This document shows positions 18,610 to 27,985 of a DNA stretch of 64,000 bases, piece after piece. The stretch lies in contig NZ_SJXD01000022.1 of assembly GCF_004336745.1 (NCBI RefSeq), positions 124,001 through 188,000 of the forward strand, given 5' to 3'. Positions within the stretch are counted from its first letter, which is position 1. Each line of letters opens with the position of its first letter. The notes under the pieces were generated by a model, which was given only the letters and a program-made list of their open reading frames with translations, had not been told where the DNA came from and made no database searches. The translations under genes and the position numbers were made by a program. Source of the stretch: Roseococcus sp. SYP-B2431 (GTDB lineage: Bacteria; Pseudomonadota; Alphaproteobacteria; Acetobacterales; Acetobacteraceae).

Positions 18610-20904
18610 ATGGACGATGTGCGCAAGGACGGGCTGGTGGATACGCGGACGGCGCGCATCACGGGGGAGGAAGCGCTGGCGATGCATGCCGAGGGCCGCC
18701 CCGGCAAGCTGGAGATCCGCCTCACCAAGCCGCTGGTCACGGCCCGCGACCTCAGCCTCGCCTACTCGCCCGGCGTCGCCGAGCCCTGCCTGCACATCCA
18801 CCGCGACCCCGCGCTCGCCTACGACTATACGAGCAAGGGAAACTTCGTCGCCGTGGTCTCCAACGGCACGGCCGTGCTGGGCCTCGGCAATCTCGGCGCG
18901 CTCGCCGGCAAGCCGGTGATGGAGGGCAAGGTCGCGCTGTTCAAGCGCTTCGCCGACGTGGACGGCATGGACCTTTGCCTCAACACCGAGGACGTGGACG
19001 AGTTCGTGAACTGCGTCCGCTTCCTCGGCCCGAGCTTCGGCGGCATCAATCTCGAGGACATCAAGGCGCCCGAGTGCTTCGTCATCGAGAGCCGCCTGCG
19101 CGAGCTGATGGACATCCCCGTCTTCCACGACGACCAGCACGGAACGGCGATCGTCGCGGCGGCGGGCCTCATCAACGCGGCCCATCTGACCGGGCGTGAC
19201 CTTAAGACGACTAAGCTCGTCATCAACGGCGCCGGCGCGGCGGCCATCGCCTGCGCCGAGCTGGTGAAGGCCATGGGCATGAGCCCGCAGAACGTGATCC
19301 TCTGCGACACCAAGGGCGTCGTCTATCGCGGCCGCTCCGAGGGCATGAACCAGTGGAAGTCCGCCCATGCGATCGAGACGGATCGCCGGACGCTGAGCCA
19401 GGCGCTGGACGGCGCGGACTGCTTCTTCGGCCTCTCGGTGAAGGGCGCGCTGACGCCCGAGATGCTTCAGGCGATGGCGCCGAACCCCATCATCTTCGCC
19501 ATGGCCAATCCGGATCCCGAGATCACCCCGGACGAGGCCAAGGCCGCGCGGCCGGACTGCATCATCGCCACGGGCCGCTCGGACTATCCCAACCAGGTCA
19601 ATAACGTCCTGGGCTTCCCCTTCATCTTCCGTGGCGCGCTGGACGTGCGGGCCTCGACCATCAACGACCCGATGAAGATCGCCGCCGCCAACGCCCTCGC
19701 CGAACTGGCGCGCGAGGAGGTGCCGGAGGAGGTGGCGCGCTCAGGGGCGGGCAAGCAGCTCGTCTTCGGGCCGGAATACATCATCCCCAATGCCTTCGAC
19801 CCGCGGCTGATCGCCCGCGTGCCGGTGGCGGTCGCCGAGGCGGCCGTGCGTTCCGGCGTGGCGCGGAAGCCGCTGATCGACCCGCAGCGGTACGGTCGCG
19901 AGCTGGCCAGCCGGCTCGACGTGGCAGTGAACGCGCTGGAGGCCATTCACGAGCGCGTGCGCGAGAATCCCCAGCGCGTGGTCTTCGCCGAGGGAGAGGA
20001 CGAGACGGTCATCCGGGCGGCGATCAATTTCCGGAACGCGGGCTATGGCTATCCCGTCCTGGTGGGCCGGGAGGAGCGGATCAACGCGACCGTCGCGGCG
20101 CTCGGCGTGCGGCTGCCGGACGGGATCGAGATCCACAATGCGCGGCTCTCCTCGCAGAACCGCCGCTATGCCGAATGGCTCTATGCCCGCAAGCAGCGCG
20201 ACGGCTTCCTCTTCCGCGACTGCCAGCGGCTGGTGAACCTGGACCGCAACGTCTTCGCCGCCTGCATGCTGGCGATGGGCGATGCGGATGCGCTGCTGAC
20301 CGGCGAGACGCGGAGCTATTCCGTCACGCTCGACGGCCTGAACATGGCGCTGGACCAGGACGGCGTGCTCTTCGGCCTGACCATGATGATCGCGCGGCGC
20401 TCCGGCACGGTGCTGGTGGCCGATACGGCGATCCACGAGCGGCCGGACGCGGCGACGCTGGCCGAGATCGCCATCCGCAGCGCCGCCACGGCGCGGCGGC
20501 TGGGTCTGACGCCGCGCGTCGCCTTCCTCTCCTTCTCCACCTTCGGCGACCCGAAGGGCAGCATCCCCGGCAGCCTGCGCGACGCGGTGAAGCTGCTGGA
20601 CGCGAAGGGGGTGGATTTCGAGTATGACGGCGAGATGGGCGCGGACGTGGCCCTGGACGCGAACCTGCGCGCGAACCTCTATCCCTTCTGCCGGCTCACC
20701 GGCCCGGCCAATGTGCTGGTGATGCCCGGCCTGCATGCCGCGCACATCCTCACCAAGGCCGTGCCGCATCTGACCTCGGCGACGACGATCGGACCGGTGC
20801 TGATGGGGCTGCGCCAGCCGGCGCAGATCGTGCCGACGGGGGCGGGGGTGAACCAGCTGCTCGATATGGCGGCGCTGGCGGCCTATCAGGCCATCGTGAA
20901 GTAA
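18610..20904 (+). CDS. maeB: NADP-dependent malic enzyme, MaeB type (malic enzyme + phosphotransacetylase-like domain)
   Basis: This 764-residue enzyme converts malate to pyruvate and CO2, yielding NADPH. Residues 1 to about 430 form the malic enzyme domain (LAYSPGVAEPC, VFHDDQHGTAIV, NGAGAAAIACAELV, FAMANPDPEI). The rest resembles phosphate acetyltransferase (VVFAEGEDETVIRAA, FLSFSTFGDPKGS, CRLTGPANVLVMPGLHAA). In characterised MaeB proteins the latter is regulatory, responding to acetyl-CoA, and not catalytic. The ATG at 18610 has AGGA upstream. It is divergent from mutS by 135 bases and is followed by hairpins. Confidence 0.95.
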   Translation: MDDVRKDGLVDTRTARITGEEALAMHAEGRPGKLEIRLTKPLVTARDLSLAYSPGVAEPCLHIHRDPALAYDYTSKGNFVAVVSNGTAVLGLGNLGALAGKPVMEGKVALFKRFADVDGMDLCLNTEDVDEFVNCVRFLGPSFGGINLEDIKAPECFVIESRLRELMDIPVFHDDQHGTAIVAAAGLINAAHLTGRDLKTTKLVINGAGAAAIACAELVKAMGMSPQNVILCDTKGVVYRGRSEGMNQWKSAHAIETDRRTLSQALDGADCFFGLSVKGALTPEMLQAMAPNPIIFAMANPDPEITPDEAKAARPDCIIATGRSDYPNQVNNVLGFPFIFRGALDVRASTINDPMKIAAANALAELAREEVPEEVARSGAGKQLVFGPEYIIPNAFDPRLIARVPVAVAEAAVRSGVARKPLIDPQRYGRELASRLDVAVNALEAIHERVRENPQRVVFAEGEDETVIRAAINFRNAGYGYPVLVGREERINATVAALGVRLPDGIEIHNARLSSQNRRYAEWLYARKQRDGFLFRDCQRLVNLDRNVFAACMLAMGDADALLTGETRSYSVTLDGLNMALDQDGVLFGLTMMIARRSGTVLVADTAIHERPDAATLAEIAIRSAATARRLGLTPRVAFLSFSTFGDPKGSIPGSLRDAVKLLDAKGVDFEYDGEMGADVALDANLRANLYPFCRLTGPANVLVMPGLHAAHILTKAVPHLTSATTIGPVLMGLRQPAQIVPTGAGVNQLLDMAALAAYQAIVK

Positions 20905-20912
20905 GGTGACGG

Positions 20913-20931
20913 CGAGGGGCTCGGCCCCTCG
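20913..20931 (+). terminator. Hairpin after maeB
   Basis: CGAGGGGC (20913-20920) and GCCCCTCG (20924-20931) form a perfect 8-bp stem with a 3-base loop nine bases after the maeB stop, followed by TTGTCTCC. The T-run is weak but the position suits a maeB terminator. Confidence 0.6.
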
Positions 20932-20960
20932 TTGTCTCCGCTTCGCGGTCAACCCCGCCA

Positions 20961-20990
20961 GGGCCCAGGGGCCAGTGGCCCCCTGGGCCC
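20961..20990. repeat. Long GC-rich inverted repeat between maeB and grpE
   Basis: GGGCCCAGGGGCC (20961-20973) pairs with GGCCCCCTGGGCCC (20977-20990) around a 3-base loop with one bulged base. It lies in the convergent maeB/grpE gap between two smaller hairpins. A transcription barrier in either direction or a genome-dispersed palindrome are both possible. Confidence 0.55.
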
Positions 20991-21011
20991 GGGTGCCATG
21001 GGACGTCGGGA

Positions 21012-21029
21012 GAGGGGCGAAGCCCCCTC
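21012..21029 (-). terminator. Hairpin at the grpE stop
   Basis: On the minus strand GAGGGG (21029-21024) pairs with CCCCTC (21017-21012) with loop GCTTCG, overlapping the grpE stop codon. There is no U-tract. It is a possible end-of-operon structure for hrcA-grpE. Confidence 0.4.
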
Positions 21030-21591
21030 AGTTCGCCTTCGCCGCCACGACCACCATGGCCGGCTTCAGCAGCCGTCCGTTCAGCGTCCAGGCACTCGAC
21101 CACGCCTGCAGCACCGTCCCCGGCGCCACGCCGTCCGGCGCCGGTGCCTCGCTCATCGCCTGGTGCAGCTCGGGGTCGAAGGCCTGCCCGTCGGCCGGCT
21201 TGCGGACGACGCCGTTGGCCTCCATGCGCTGGAGCAGGAAGCGCTCCACGCCCTCGAAGCCCTCGCGCATCTTGCCGATGACCTCGGGCTCGCCCTCGGT
21301 CGCCGGCGGCAGCATCGTCACCCCGCGGTGCAGGTTCTCGAAGGCCTCGACCACATCGCCCGCGAACTTCTGGACGGCGTAGTTGCGGGCCTTCTCCACC
21401 TCGTCCTTGGCGCGGGTCCGCACGTTCTGGGTCTCCGCCTCGGCGCGGAGCCAGCGGTCCTTCATCTCGGCGAGCTCGGTCTCGAGGGCCGCGATGCGCT
21501 CCTCGGGCGTCGTGGCCGGCGAGGCATCGGGCGTCGCATCGGCGTTGTCCGGCGCGAGATCGGCCGGGTTCGGGGTCTGCTGGTCGTTCAT
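21028..21591 (-). CDS. grpE: Nucleotide exchange factor GrpE
   Basis: This 187-residue co-chaperone releases ADP from DnaK. It has an acidic disordered N-terminus, a long coiled coil (EERIAALETELAEMKDRWLR to RTRAKDEVEKARNYAVQKFA), the segment LLPPATEG-type linker to EGFEGVERFLLQRMEANGV, and the beta domain FDPELHQAMSEAP ending GRLLKPAMVVVA. It is immediately downstream of hrcA on the same strand (32 bases), a classical heat-shock operon order. Confidence 0.95.
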   Translation of the reverse strand: MNDQQTPNPADLAPDNADATPDASPATTPEERIAALETELAEMKDRWLRAEAETQNVRTRAKDEVEKARNYAVQKFAGDVVEAFENLHRGVTMLPPATEGEPEVIGKMREGFEGVERFLLQRMEANGVVRKPADGQAFDPELHQAMSEAPAPDGVAPGTVLQAWSSAWTLNGRLLKPAMVVVAAKAN

Positions 21592-21623
21592 GGCTGTTCA
21601 GGTAATCGTCCGGTGACGCAGGA

Positions 21624-22712
21624 TCAACCCAGCAGGCGGCCGATCACGCGCGCCGTGTAGTCCACGACGGGGATGACCCGGCTGTAGTTGATCCGCGAGG
21701 GGCCGATCACGCCGATCGCGCCCACGATGTTCTGGTTGCTGCCCGCGGGCCCGCTGCGGAAGGGCGCGACCACGACGGAGAGGCCGGCCGAGGAAAACAG
21801 CCCGCTCTCGGCGCCGATGAAGATCTGCACGCCCTCCCCGCGCTGGGCGAGTTCCAGCAGCTTCAGCGTGGTCTCCTGCGCCTCCAGCCGCTCGAACAGC
21901 GCCTGGATCTCGGAGACGGCGGCGAGGTTCTCCATGTTCTGGAGCAGCCGCGCCTGGCCGCGCAGGATCAGCGAGCCGCTCCCGCCGCCGGCCCAGGTGG
22001 CCAGCCCGGCCTCGATGACCTGATGCGTCAGGGCGTCGAGCGCGGTGCGGTTGGCCGCGATCTCCTCGGTGACATTGGCGCGGGTCTCGTCGAGCGTCCG
22101 GCCGGCGAGGCGGGCATTGAGGTAATTGCCGGCCTGGACAAGCGCCGAGGGCGGCAGCTCGGCCGGCACCTCGATGACGCGGTTCTCGACCCTTCCGTCG
22201 CCCTGGACCAGCACGACCAGCGCCCGGCCGGGCCCGAGGGGCACGAATTCGATGTGGCGCAGCGGCGCCTCGCCCTTGGGGGCGACGACCAGCCCGGCGG
22301 CGCCGGCCAGGCCCGAGAGCATCTGGCCCGCCTCGGCCAGGGTGTCCTGCAGGGAGCGGCCATGGGCAGCGCAGCGGGCGGCGATTTCGGTCCGCTCCTC
22401 CTCGCCGAGGTCGCCGAATTCCAGCAGCCCGTCCACGAAGAGGCGCAGCCCCTGCTGCGTCGGCAGGCGGCCGGCGCTGGTATGGGGGGCGTAGAGGAGG
22501 CCGGCCTCCTCGAGGTCCGCCATGACGTTGCGGATCGAGGCCGGCGAGAGATTCAGCGGCAGGCGGCGCGAAAGGGTGCGGCTGCCCACGGGCTCGCCGG
22601 TCGCGACATAGACCTCCACCAGCTCTCGCAGAACGGCCGTGGATCGGGCGTCGAGCGCGCTGGAAGCGATCCCGGGAACGGTGAACAAAGGCGATTTCAG
22701 GGGGGTGTGCAT
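21624..22712 (-). CDS. hrcA: Heat-inducible transcription repressor HrcA
   Basis: This 362-residue repressor binds CIRCE operators at groESL/dnaK genes and is titrated by GroEL. It has an N-terminal winged helix (STAVLRELVEVYVATGEPVGSR, SPASIRNVMADLEEAGLL, HTSAGRLPT) and a C-terminal inducer-like domain (GPSRINYSRVIPVVDYTARVIGRLL). The ATG at 22710-22712 was chosen because homology begins just inside it. No CIRCE inverted repeat is visible in the hrcA/rph gap, so auto-regulation through CIRCE is not supported here. Confidence 0.93.
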   Translation of the reverse strand: MHTPLKSPLFTVPGIASSALDARSTAVLRELVEVYVATGEPVGSRTLSRRLPLNLSPASIRNVMADLEEAGLLYAPHTSAGRLPTQQGLRLFVDGLLEFGDLGEEERTEIAARCAAHGRSLQDTLAEAGQMLSGLAGAAGLVVAPKGEAPLRHIEFVPLGPGRALVVLVQGDGRVENRVIEVPAELPPSALVQAGNYLNARLAGRTLDETRANVTEEIAANRTALDALTHQVIEAGLATWAGGGSGSLILRGQARLLQNMENLAAVSEIQALFERLEAQETTLKLLELAQRGEGVQIFIGAESGLFSSAGLSVVVAPFRSGPAGSNQNIVGAIGVIGPSRINYSRVIPVVDYTARVIGRLLG

Positions 22713-22827
22713 CGCTTGTGACAGCTTGGGTACGGGGGGGCGCCGGGTCAACCGTTGATTGACGCACCCCTGGTCACCGCCGCGCGCTGTGGCTATTGCG
22801 CGGGCAGAATCACGAGGAATCCAGCCC

Positions 22828-23544
22828 ATGCGCCCATCCGGCCGCGCGTCCGACGCCCTGCGCACCGTCTCGATCGAGACGGGGATCTCCAAGCACGCGG
22901 AAGGCTCCTGCCTCATCCGCATGGGCAACACCGAGGTGCTCTGCGCCGCCAGCGTGGAGGGCCGGGTGCCCCCCTTCATGCGCAACCAGGGCCTCGGCTG
23001 GGTCACGGCCGAGTACGGCATGCTGCCCCGGGCCACCCACACCCGCGGCGACCGCGAGGCGGCGCGGGGCAAGCAGTCCGGCCGGACCCAGGAGATCCAG
23101 CGCCTCATCGGCCGCAGCCTGCGCGCCGTGGTGGACCGCAAGGCGATGGGCGAGATGACGGTCACGCTCGACTGCGACGTGATCAACGCCGATGCCGGCA
23201 CGCGCTGCGCGGCCATCACCGGCGCCTGGGTCGCGCTGCACCTCGCATTCCGGCACTGCGTCAGCAACAACATCATGAAGGCCATCCCGCTGACGGACCA
23301 CGTGGCGGCCGTCTCCTGCGGCGTGGCCGGCGGCGAGGCGATCCTCGACCTCGACTATGCCGAGGACAGCGGCGCCGGGGCCGATGCGAACTTCGTGCTG
23401 ACGGGGGCGGGCAATCTCGTCGAGGTGCAGGCGACCGCCGAGGGCGCGCCCTTCAGCGAGGCGCAGTTCCTGGCGATGCTCGACCTGGCGCGCGACGGCG
23501 TGGCGGCGCTGGTGGCGAAGCAGAGGGAAGCCGTCGGGCTGTGA
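22828..23544 (+). CDS. rph: Ribonuclease PH
   Basis: This 238-residue phosphorolytic 3'-5' exoribonuclease trims tRNA 3' ends. Family signatures are [18 protein letters not shown] at the start, [17 protein letters not shown], the basic segment [19 protein letters not shown], and [12 protein letters not shown] with the catalytic acidic residues. The ATG at 22828 has GAGGAA upstream. Its stop overlaps the rdgB start (GTGA), a common rph-rdgB pairing, and it is divergent from hrcA. Confidence 0.96.
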   Translation: MRPSGRASDALRTVSIETGISKHAEGSCLIRMGNTEVLCAASVEGRVPPFMRNQGLGWVTAEYGMLPRATHTRGDREAARGKQSGRTQEIQRLIGRSLRAVVDRKAMGEMTVTLDCDVINADAGTRCAAITGAWVALHLAFRHCVSNNIMKAIPLTDHVAAVSCGVAGGEAILDLDYAEDSGAGADANFVLTGAGNLVEVQATAEGAPFSEAQFLAMLDLARDGVAALVAKQREAVGL

Positions 23545-24140
23545 GAAAGCTGCAGCCCGGCAAGCTCGTCCTGGCCAGCCACAACAAGGGGAAGCTGCGC
23601 GAGTTCGCCGGGCTGCTGGCACCCCATGGGATGGAGCTGATCTCGGCCGGGGAGTTCGGCCTGCCGGAGCCGGAGGAGACGGGCGACACTTTCCTCGCCA
23701 ACGCCACCCTCAAGGCGATGGCAGCAGCGCGGGCGACGGGGCTGCCGGCGCTGGCGGACGACAGCGGGCTCGAGGTCGCGGCGCTGGGCGGCCAACCCGG
23801 GGTCCGTACGGCCGACTGGGCCATGCGGCCGGACGGGACGCGCGACTATCCCGCGGCGATGGCGCGGATCGCCAGCCTCGACGGCTCCGCGGACCGCCGC
23901 TGCGCCTTCGTGGCGGTGCTGGTCCTGGCCTGGCCGGATCGCCACACGGAATCTTTCGAAGGACGGGTGGAGGGCCGATGGGTGGCCCCGCCGCGCGGGC
24001 AGAGCGGCTTCGGCTATGACCCCATCTTTGTCCCGGACGGCGAAAGCGCGACCTTCGGCGAGATGACGGCGGAGCAGAAGGCGCGGCACAGCCATCGCGC
24101 CCGGGCCTTCGCCGCGCTGGCCGCCGCCAGCCTGGGTTGA
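23541..24140 (+). CDS. rdgB: Non-canonical purine NTP pyrophosphatase (RdgB/HAM1)
   Basis: This 199-residue enzyme cleanses the nucleotide pool of dITP and XTP. Motifs include [12 protein letters not shown] (substrate loop), [24 protein letters not shown] (catalytic Asp) and [11 protein letters not shown]. It starts at GTG 23541-23543, which overlaps the rph stop TGA. The frame is open far upstream through rph in another register, but there is no homology there. Confidence 0.94.
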   Translation: MRKLQPGKLVLASHNKGKLREFAGLLAPHGMELISAGEFGLPEPEETGDTFLANATLKAMAAARATGLPALADDSGLEVAALGGQPGVRTADWAMRPDGTRDYPAAMARIASLDGSADRRCAFVAVLVLAWPDRHTESFEGRVEGRWVAPPRGQSGFGYDPIFVPDGESATFGEMTAEQKARHSHRARAFAALAAASLG

Positions 24141-24330
24141 GAGACCCGGACGCGGGCCCGAAGACCTGGCTCGCCGCCCGTCACCGTTCGTGATTTGCCG
24201 GTGGTCATAACCGTCGATTGCGGCGATTAGGGGCTGTTCCGCCTCTCCCTGCCAGCGTAGCGTTTCCGAAAGATGGCGAGCGCCCCGAACCAAGGGGTCC
24301 GCCGTACGGGAAACGATTGCGGGACCAGGA

Positions 24331-25200
24331 ATGACAGAGATCCGATACATCGCCCCCACGACGCTCGACGAGGCCGTGGGCGCCTATGCCGCCGCCGCCG
24401 GGGCGGCACGCATCCTGGCCGGCGGGACCGACCTTCTGGTGCAGATGCGCTCCGGCGCGGCCCAGCCCGGCACGATCATCGACATCAAGAAGATCGCCGA
24501 GACCACCAGCATCCAGGAGACGCCCGAAGGCGGCTTCGTGATCGGGGCCGCCGTCTCCGGCGCCGTGCTGGCCGAGCATCCGCGCCTCGGCCAGGCCTGG
24601 CCGGGGGTGCTGGAGGCGATCAACCTCATCGGCTCCACCCAGGTGCAGGGCCGCGCCTCGGCCGGCGGCAACCTGTGCAACGGCTCGCCGGCCGGCGACA
24701 GCGTTCCGGCCATGGTCGCGGCCGGCGCCGTCGTGAACCTCCAGGGTCCGAACGGCCGCCGCACCATGCCGGTCGAGGCCTTCCCGGCCGGGCCGGGCCG
24801 CACCAACCTCGCGCCCGGCGAGATCCTGGTCAGCTTCACCCTGCCGCCGCGGCCCAAGGGCTCGGGCGACGCCTATCTGCGCATGATCCCGCGCACCGAG
24901 ATGGACATCGCGGTGGTGGGCGTCGGCGTCAGCCTGACGCTGGAGAACGGCACCGTCACCGCCGCCCGCGTGGGGCTGGGCGCGGTGGCGCCGACCGTCC
25001 TGCTGGTGGAGGATGCGGCGAAGGCGCTGATCGGCTCGAAGCTGGAGGACGCCGCGCTGGAGGCCGCGGCTGCCGCCTGCTCCGCCGCCTGCAAGCCCAT
25101 CAACGACAAGCGTGGGACCATCGCCTACCGCATCAAGGTGGCCGGGGTGCTGCTGAAGCGCGCCGTCGCCATCGCCGCCGAACGCGCCGGGAGGAACTGA
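24331..25200 (+). CDS. Molybdenum hydroxylase FAD-binding (medium) subunit
   Basis: This 289-residue subunit of the xanthine dehydrogenase/CO dehydrogenase family carries FAD. The FAD-binding motifs ARILAGGTDLLVQMR and NLIGSTQVQGRASAGGNLCNGSPAGDSVPA are clear. The C-terminal domain ends in KRGTIAYRIKVAGVLLKRA. It transfers electrons from the iron-sulfur subunit to an external acceptor in the cytoplasm. The ATG at 24331 follows AGGA. It is the first gene of a medium-small-large operon, with only 3 bases to the next gene. Confidence 0.92.
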   Translation: MTEIRYIAPTTLDEAVGAYAAAAGAARILAGGTDLLVQMRSGAAQPGTIIDIKKIAETTSIQETPEGGFVIGAAVSGAVLAEHPRLGQAWPGVLEAINLIGSTQVQGRASAGGNLCNGSPAGDSVPAMVAAGAVVNLQGPNGRRTMPVEAFPAGPGRTNLAPGEILVSFTLPPRPKGSGDAYLRMIPRTEMDIAVVGVGVSLTLENGTVTAARVGLGAVAPTVLLVEDAAKALIGSKLEDAALEAAAAACSAACKPINDKRGTIAYRIKVAGVLLKRAVAIAAERAGRN

Positions 25201-25203
25201 TCC

Positions 25204-25686
25204 ATGGCCAAGATGCACGTCACCACCACCATCAACGGCGAGCCGGAGGAATTTCTCTGCGACCCGCATGACAGCATGCTCGACATGCTGCGCGGCGCGC
25301 TGGGCCTGACCGGGGCCAAGGAGGGCTGCGGCACCGGCGATTGCGGCGCCTGCTCCATCATGCTGGACGGCCGCCTCGTCTGCTCCTGCCTGATGCTGGC
25401 CCCCGAGGCCGAGGGCAAGAAGATCGACACCATCGAGGGCATGGCACGGGGCGAGACGCTGCACCCGCTCCAGCAGAAGTTCCTCGAGATGGCCGCGCTC
25501 CAATGCGGCATCTGCACGCCCGGCGTGCTCATGGCCTCGCGCGCGCTGCTGGAGCGTAATCCCGATCCGACCGAGTCCGAGGTGCGCTTCTGGCTCGCCG
25601 GCAACCTCTGCCGCTGCACCGGCTACGACAAGATCGTCCGCGCCGTGATGGAAACCGCCGCCGAGATGAGGGGAGCCGCCCGATGA
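25204..25686 (+). CDS. Molybdenum hydroxylase [2Fe-2S] (small) subunit
   Basis: This 160-residue protein carries two [2Fe-2S] clusters. The N-terminal plant-type ferredoxin site is C-x4-C-x2-C (GCGTGDCGACS) plus the Cys pair in RLVCSC. The C-terminal four-helix domain has QCGICTPG and NLCRCTGYDKI. It links the molybdenum site to FAD. The stop overlaps the large-subunit start (ATGA at 25683), so the two chains are translationally coupled. Confidence 0.94.
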   Translation: MAKMHVTTTINGEPEEFLCDPHDSMLDMLRGALGLTGAKEGCGTGDCGACSIMLDGRLVCSCLMLAPEAEGKKIDTIEGMARGETLHPLQQKFLEMAALQCGICTPGVLMASRALLERNPDPTESEVRFWLAGNLCRCTGYDKIVRAVMETAAEMRGAAR

Positions 25687-27917
25687 ACGTCATCAACAAC
25701 AAATGGATCGGCCAGAGCACCATCCGTCCGGATGGCGCCGACAAGGTCACGGGCCGCGCCTCCTATTCGGCCGACACCACCATGCCCGGCATGATCTGGG
25801 GCAAGGTGCTGCGCAGCCCGCATGCGCATGCCCGGATCGTCTCCATCGACACCTCCAGGGCCGAGGCGCTGCCGGGCGTGAAGGCGGTGGTGACCCACAA
25901 GGACATCGTGGACTTCCCCCTCGACAAGTCCGTGATGCTCGGCATCCAGGACATGCGCTGGATGTGCCGCAACGTCATGGCGCGCGAGAAGGCGCTGTTC
26001 CACGGCCACCCCATCGCGGCCGTCGCCGCCATGTCGGAGCGGATCGCGGCCGAGGCGTGCAGGCTCATCGAGGTCGAGTACGAGGTGCTGCCGCACGTCA
26101 TCGAAATCGAGGACGCGATCAAGCCCGACGCGCCCATCCTGCATGATTTCGTAAGCTTCGAGGGCAGGCCCTCGAACATCGCGGGCAAGCTGGAGCACAA
26201 GCTGGGCGAGGTCGAGGCCGGCTTCGCCGCCGCCGACGTGGTCATCGAGCGCAGCTTCACCACGCGCCCCGTCCACCAGGGCTATATCGAGCCGCATTCC
26301 TGCCTGGTCAGCGTCGTGGACGGCAAGGCCACGATCTGGAGTTCCAGCCAGGGCCAATTCATGGTGCGCGCCATGACCTCGCTGCTGACGGGCATCCCGC
26401 AGAGCGACATCCGCGCCATCCCCGCCGAGATCGGCGGCGGCTTCGGCGGCAAGACCATCATCTATCTGGAGCCGGTGGCGACCATCCTCGCCAAGAAGAC
26501 GGGCCGGCCGGTGAAGATGGTCATGTCGCGCGAGGAGGTGATGCGCGCGACGGGCCCCACCTCCGGCTCGATGAGCACGGTGAAGATCGGCGCGAAGAAG
26601 GACGGCACCATCGTGGCCGCCCAGGGCACCTTCTACCTCCAGGCCGGCGGGCTGCCGGGCTCGCCGATCCGTGGCGCGGCGGGCTGCGCCTTCGCGCCCT
26701 ACAACATCCCGAACGTGCTCTCGACGGGCTTCGACGTGGTGTCCAACCGCTCCAAGGTCGCGGCCTATCGCGCGCCGGGCGCGCCGATCGGCGCCTATGC
26801 CGTCGAATGCGTGCTCGACGAGGTGGCCGAGGCGCTGAAGATGGACCCGCTCGCGCTGCGCCTGAAGAATGCGGCCCGGCAGGGCACCAAGGCGGCGCAT
26901 GGGCCGGTCTATCCCGTCATCGGCTTCGTCGAGACGATCGAGGCCGCGATGGCGCATCCGCACAGCCAGGCGCCGCTCGGCAAGCATCAGGGGCGCGGCG
27001 TGGCCAGCGGCTTCTGGTTCAACGCGGGCGGCGAATCCAGCGCGCAGGTGAACGTCACCGAGGACGGCAACGTGGTCGTGACCACCGGCCATCCGGATAT
27101 CGGCGGCTCGCGCGCCTCGATCGCCAATATCACGGCCGAGCTGCTCGGCATCGACTACAAGCGCGTCTCCGTGCTGATCGGCGACACGGCGACCATCGGC
27201 TATTCCAACCTCACGGGAGGCAGCCGCGTGCTCTTCGCCTCGGCGATGGTGGTCACGCAATCGACGGAGAAAGTCATCAAGACCCTCTGCGAGCGGGCGG
27301 CGAAGATCTGGAAGATTGATCCCGAGGCCGTGGTCTGGGAGGATGGCGAGGCCAAGCCCGCCGGCGAGAATGCGGGCAAGTTCCCTGGCCTGAGCCTCGC
27401 GCAGATCGCCGCCAAGGCGAGCGAGACGGGCGGCCCGATCGGCGCCGGCGTGCAGCAGAACACCCAGGGCGCCGAGGGCGGCTTCGCCACCCATGTCTGC
27501 GACGTGGAGGTGGACGTGGACCTCGGGATCGTGCGGGTGCTGCGCTACACCTCCTTCCAGGATGTCGGGCGGGCGGTGCATCCGGCCTATGTCGAGGGGC
27601 AGATGCAGGGCGGCGCCGCCCAGGGCATCGGCTGGGCGCTCAGCGAGGAATATCTCTACGACAAGAACGGCAAGGTCGATAACGCCAGCTTCCTGGACTA
27701 CCGGATGCCGGTCTGCTCCGACCTGCCGATGCTGGACGCGGTGATGATCGAGGTGCCGAACCCCAAGCATCCGCAGGGCGTGCGCGGCGTGGGCGAGGTG
27801 CCGCTGGTCCCGCCGCTCGCGGCCGTCGCCAACGCCGTGGCGAATGCCCTGGGCAAGCGCTTCTACAGCCTGCCCATGTCGCCGCCGCGCGTGCTGGAAG
27901 TGCTCGACGGGGCCTGA
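25683..27917 (+). CDS. Molybdenum hydroxylase large (molybdopterin-binding) subunit
   Basis: This 744-residue catalytic subunit binds the molybdenum-cytosine or -guanine dinucleotide cofactor. Visible features are the cofactor loop GGGFGGK (about residues 251-257), the active-site loop AYRAPGAP (about 361-368) and GVGEVPLVPP with the catalytic Glu near 705. The loop lacks the Cys of form I CO dehydrogenase (AYRCSFR), so true CO oxidation is unlikely. Hydroxylation of an aromatic, aldehyde or N-heterocyclic substrate is more likely, but the substrate cannot be named. No maturation gene (coxF, xdhC, mobA type) is in the window. Confidence 0.9.
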   Translation: MNVINNKWIGQSTIRPDGADKVTGRASYSADTTMPGMIWGKVLRSPHAHARIVSIDTSRAEALPGVKAVVTHKDIVDFPLDKSVMLGIQDMRWMCRNVMAREKALFHGHPIAAVAAMSERIAAEACRLIEVEYEVLPHVIEIEDAIKPDAPILHDFVSFEGRPSNIAGKLEHKLGEVEAGFAAADVVIERSFTTRPVHQGYIEPHSCLVSVVDGKATIWSSSQGQFMVRAMTSLLTGIPQSDIRAIPAEIGGGFGGKTIIYLEPVATILAKKTGRPVKMVMSREEVMRATGPTSGSMSTVKIGAKKDGTIVAAQGTFYLQAGGLPGSPIRGAAGCAFAPYNIPNVLSTGFDVVSNRSKVAAYRAPGAPIGAYAVECVLDEVAEALKMDPLALRLKNAARQGTKAAHGPVYPVIGFVETIEAAMAHPHSQAPLGKHQGRGVASGFWFNAGGESSAQVNVTEDGNVVVTTGHPDIGGSRASIANITAELLGIDYKRVSVLIGDTATIGYSNLTGGSRVLFASAMVVTQSTEKVIKTLCERAAKIWKIDPEAVVWEDGEAKPAGENAGKFPGLSLAQIAAKASETGGPIGAGVQQNTQGAEGGFATHVCDVEVDVDLGIVRVLRYTSFQDVGRAVHPAYVEGQMQGGAAQGIGWALSEEYLYDKNGKVDNASFLDYRMPVCSDLPMLDAVMIEVPNPKHPQGVRGVGEVPLVPPLAAVANAVANALGKRFYSLPMSPPRVLEVLDGA

Positions 27918-27942
27918 CGGCTCCGCCGGGAGCGCGATGCAT

Positions 27943-27960
27943 TTCGGCGGTATCGCCGAA
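27943..27960. terminator. Hairpin between molybdenum hydroxylase operon and GMC gene
   Basis: TTCGGCG (27943-27949) and CGCCGAA (27954-27960) form a perfect 7-bp stem with loop GTAT between convergent stops. No U-tract is seen. Its position fits a shared terminator. Confidence 0.55.
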
Positions 27961-27985
27961 GTGGTGAATCGCCCTCCCGGAAGGC

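Noticed and set aside
22713-22827. CIRCE operator in the hrcA/rph gap
   Set aside because: No TTAGCACTC-N9-GAGTGCTAA match, even relaxed, was visible.
24331-27917. Assignment of the hydroxylase operon as carbon monoxide dehydrogenase (coxMSL)
   Set aside because: The large subunit lacks the AYRCSFR loop required for form I CO dehydrogenase.
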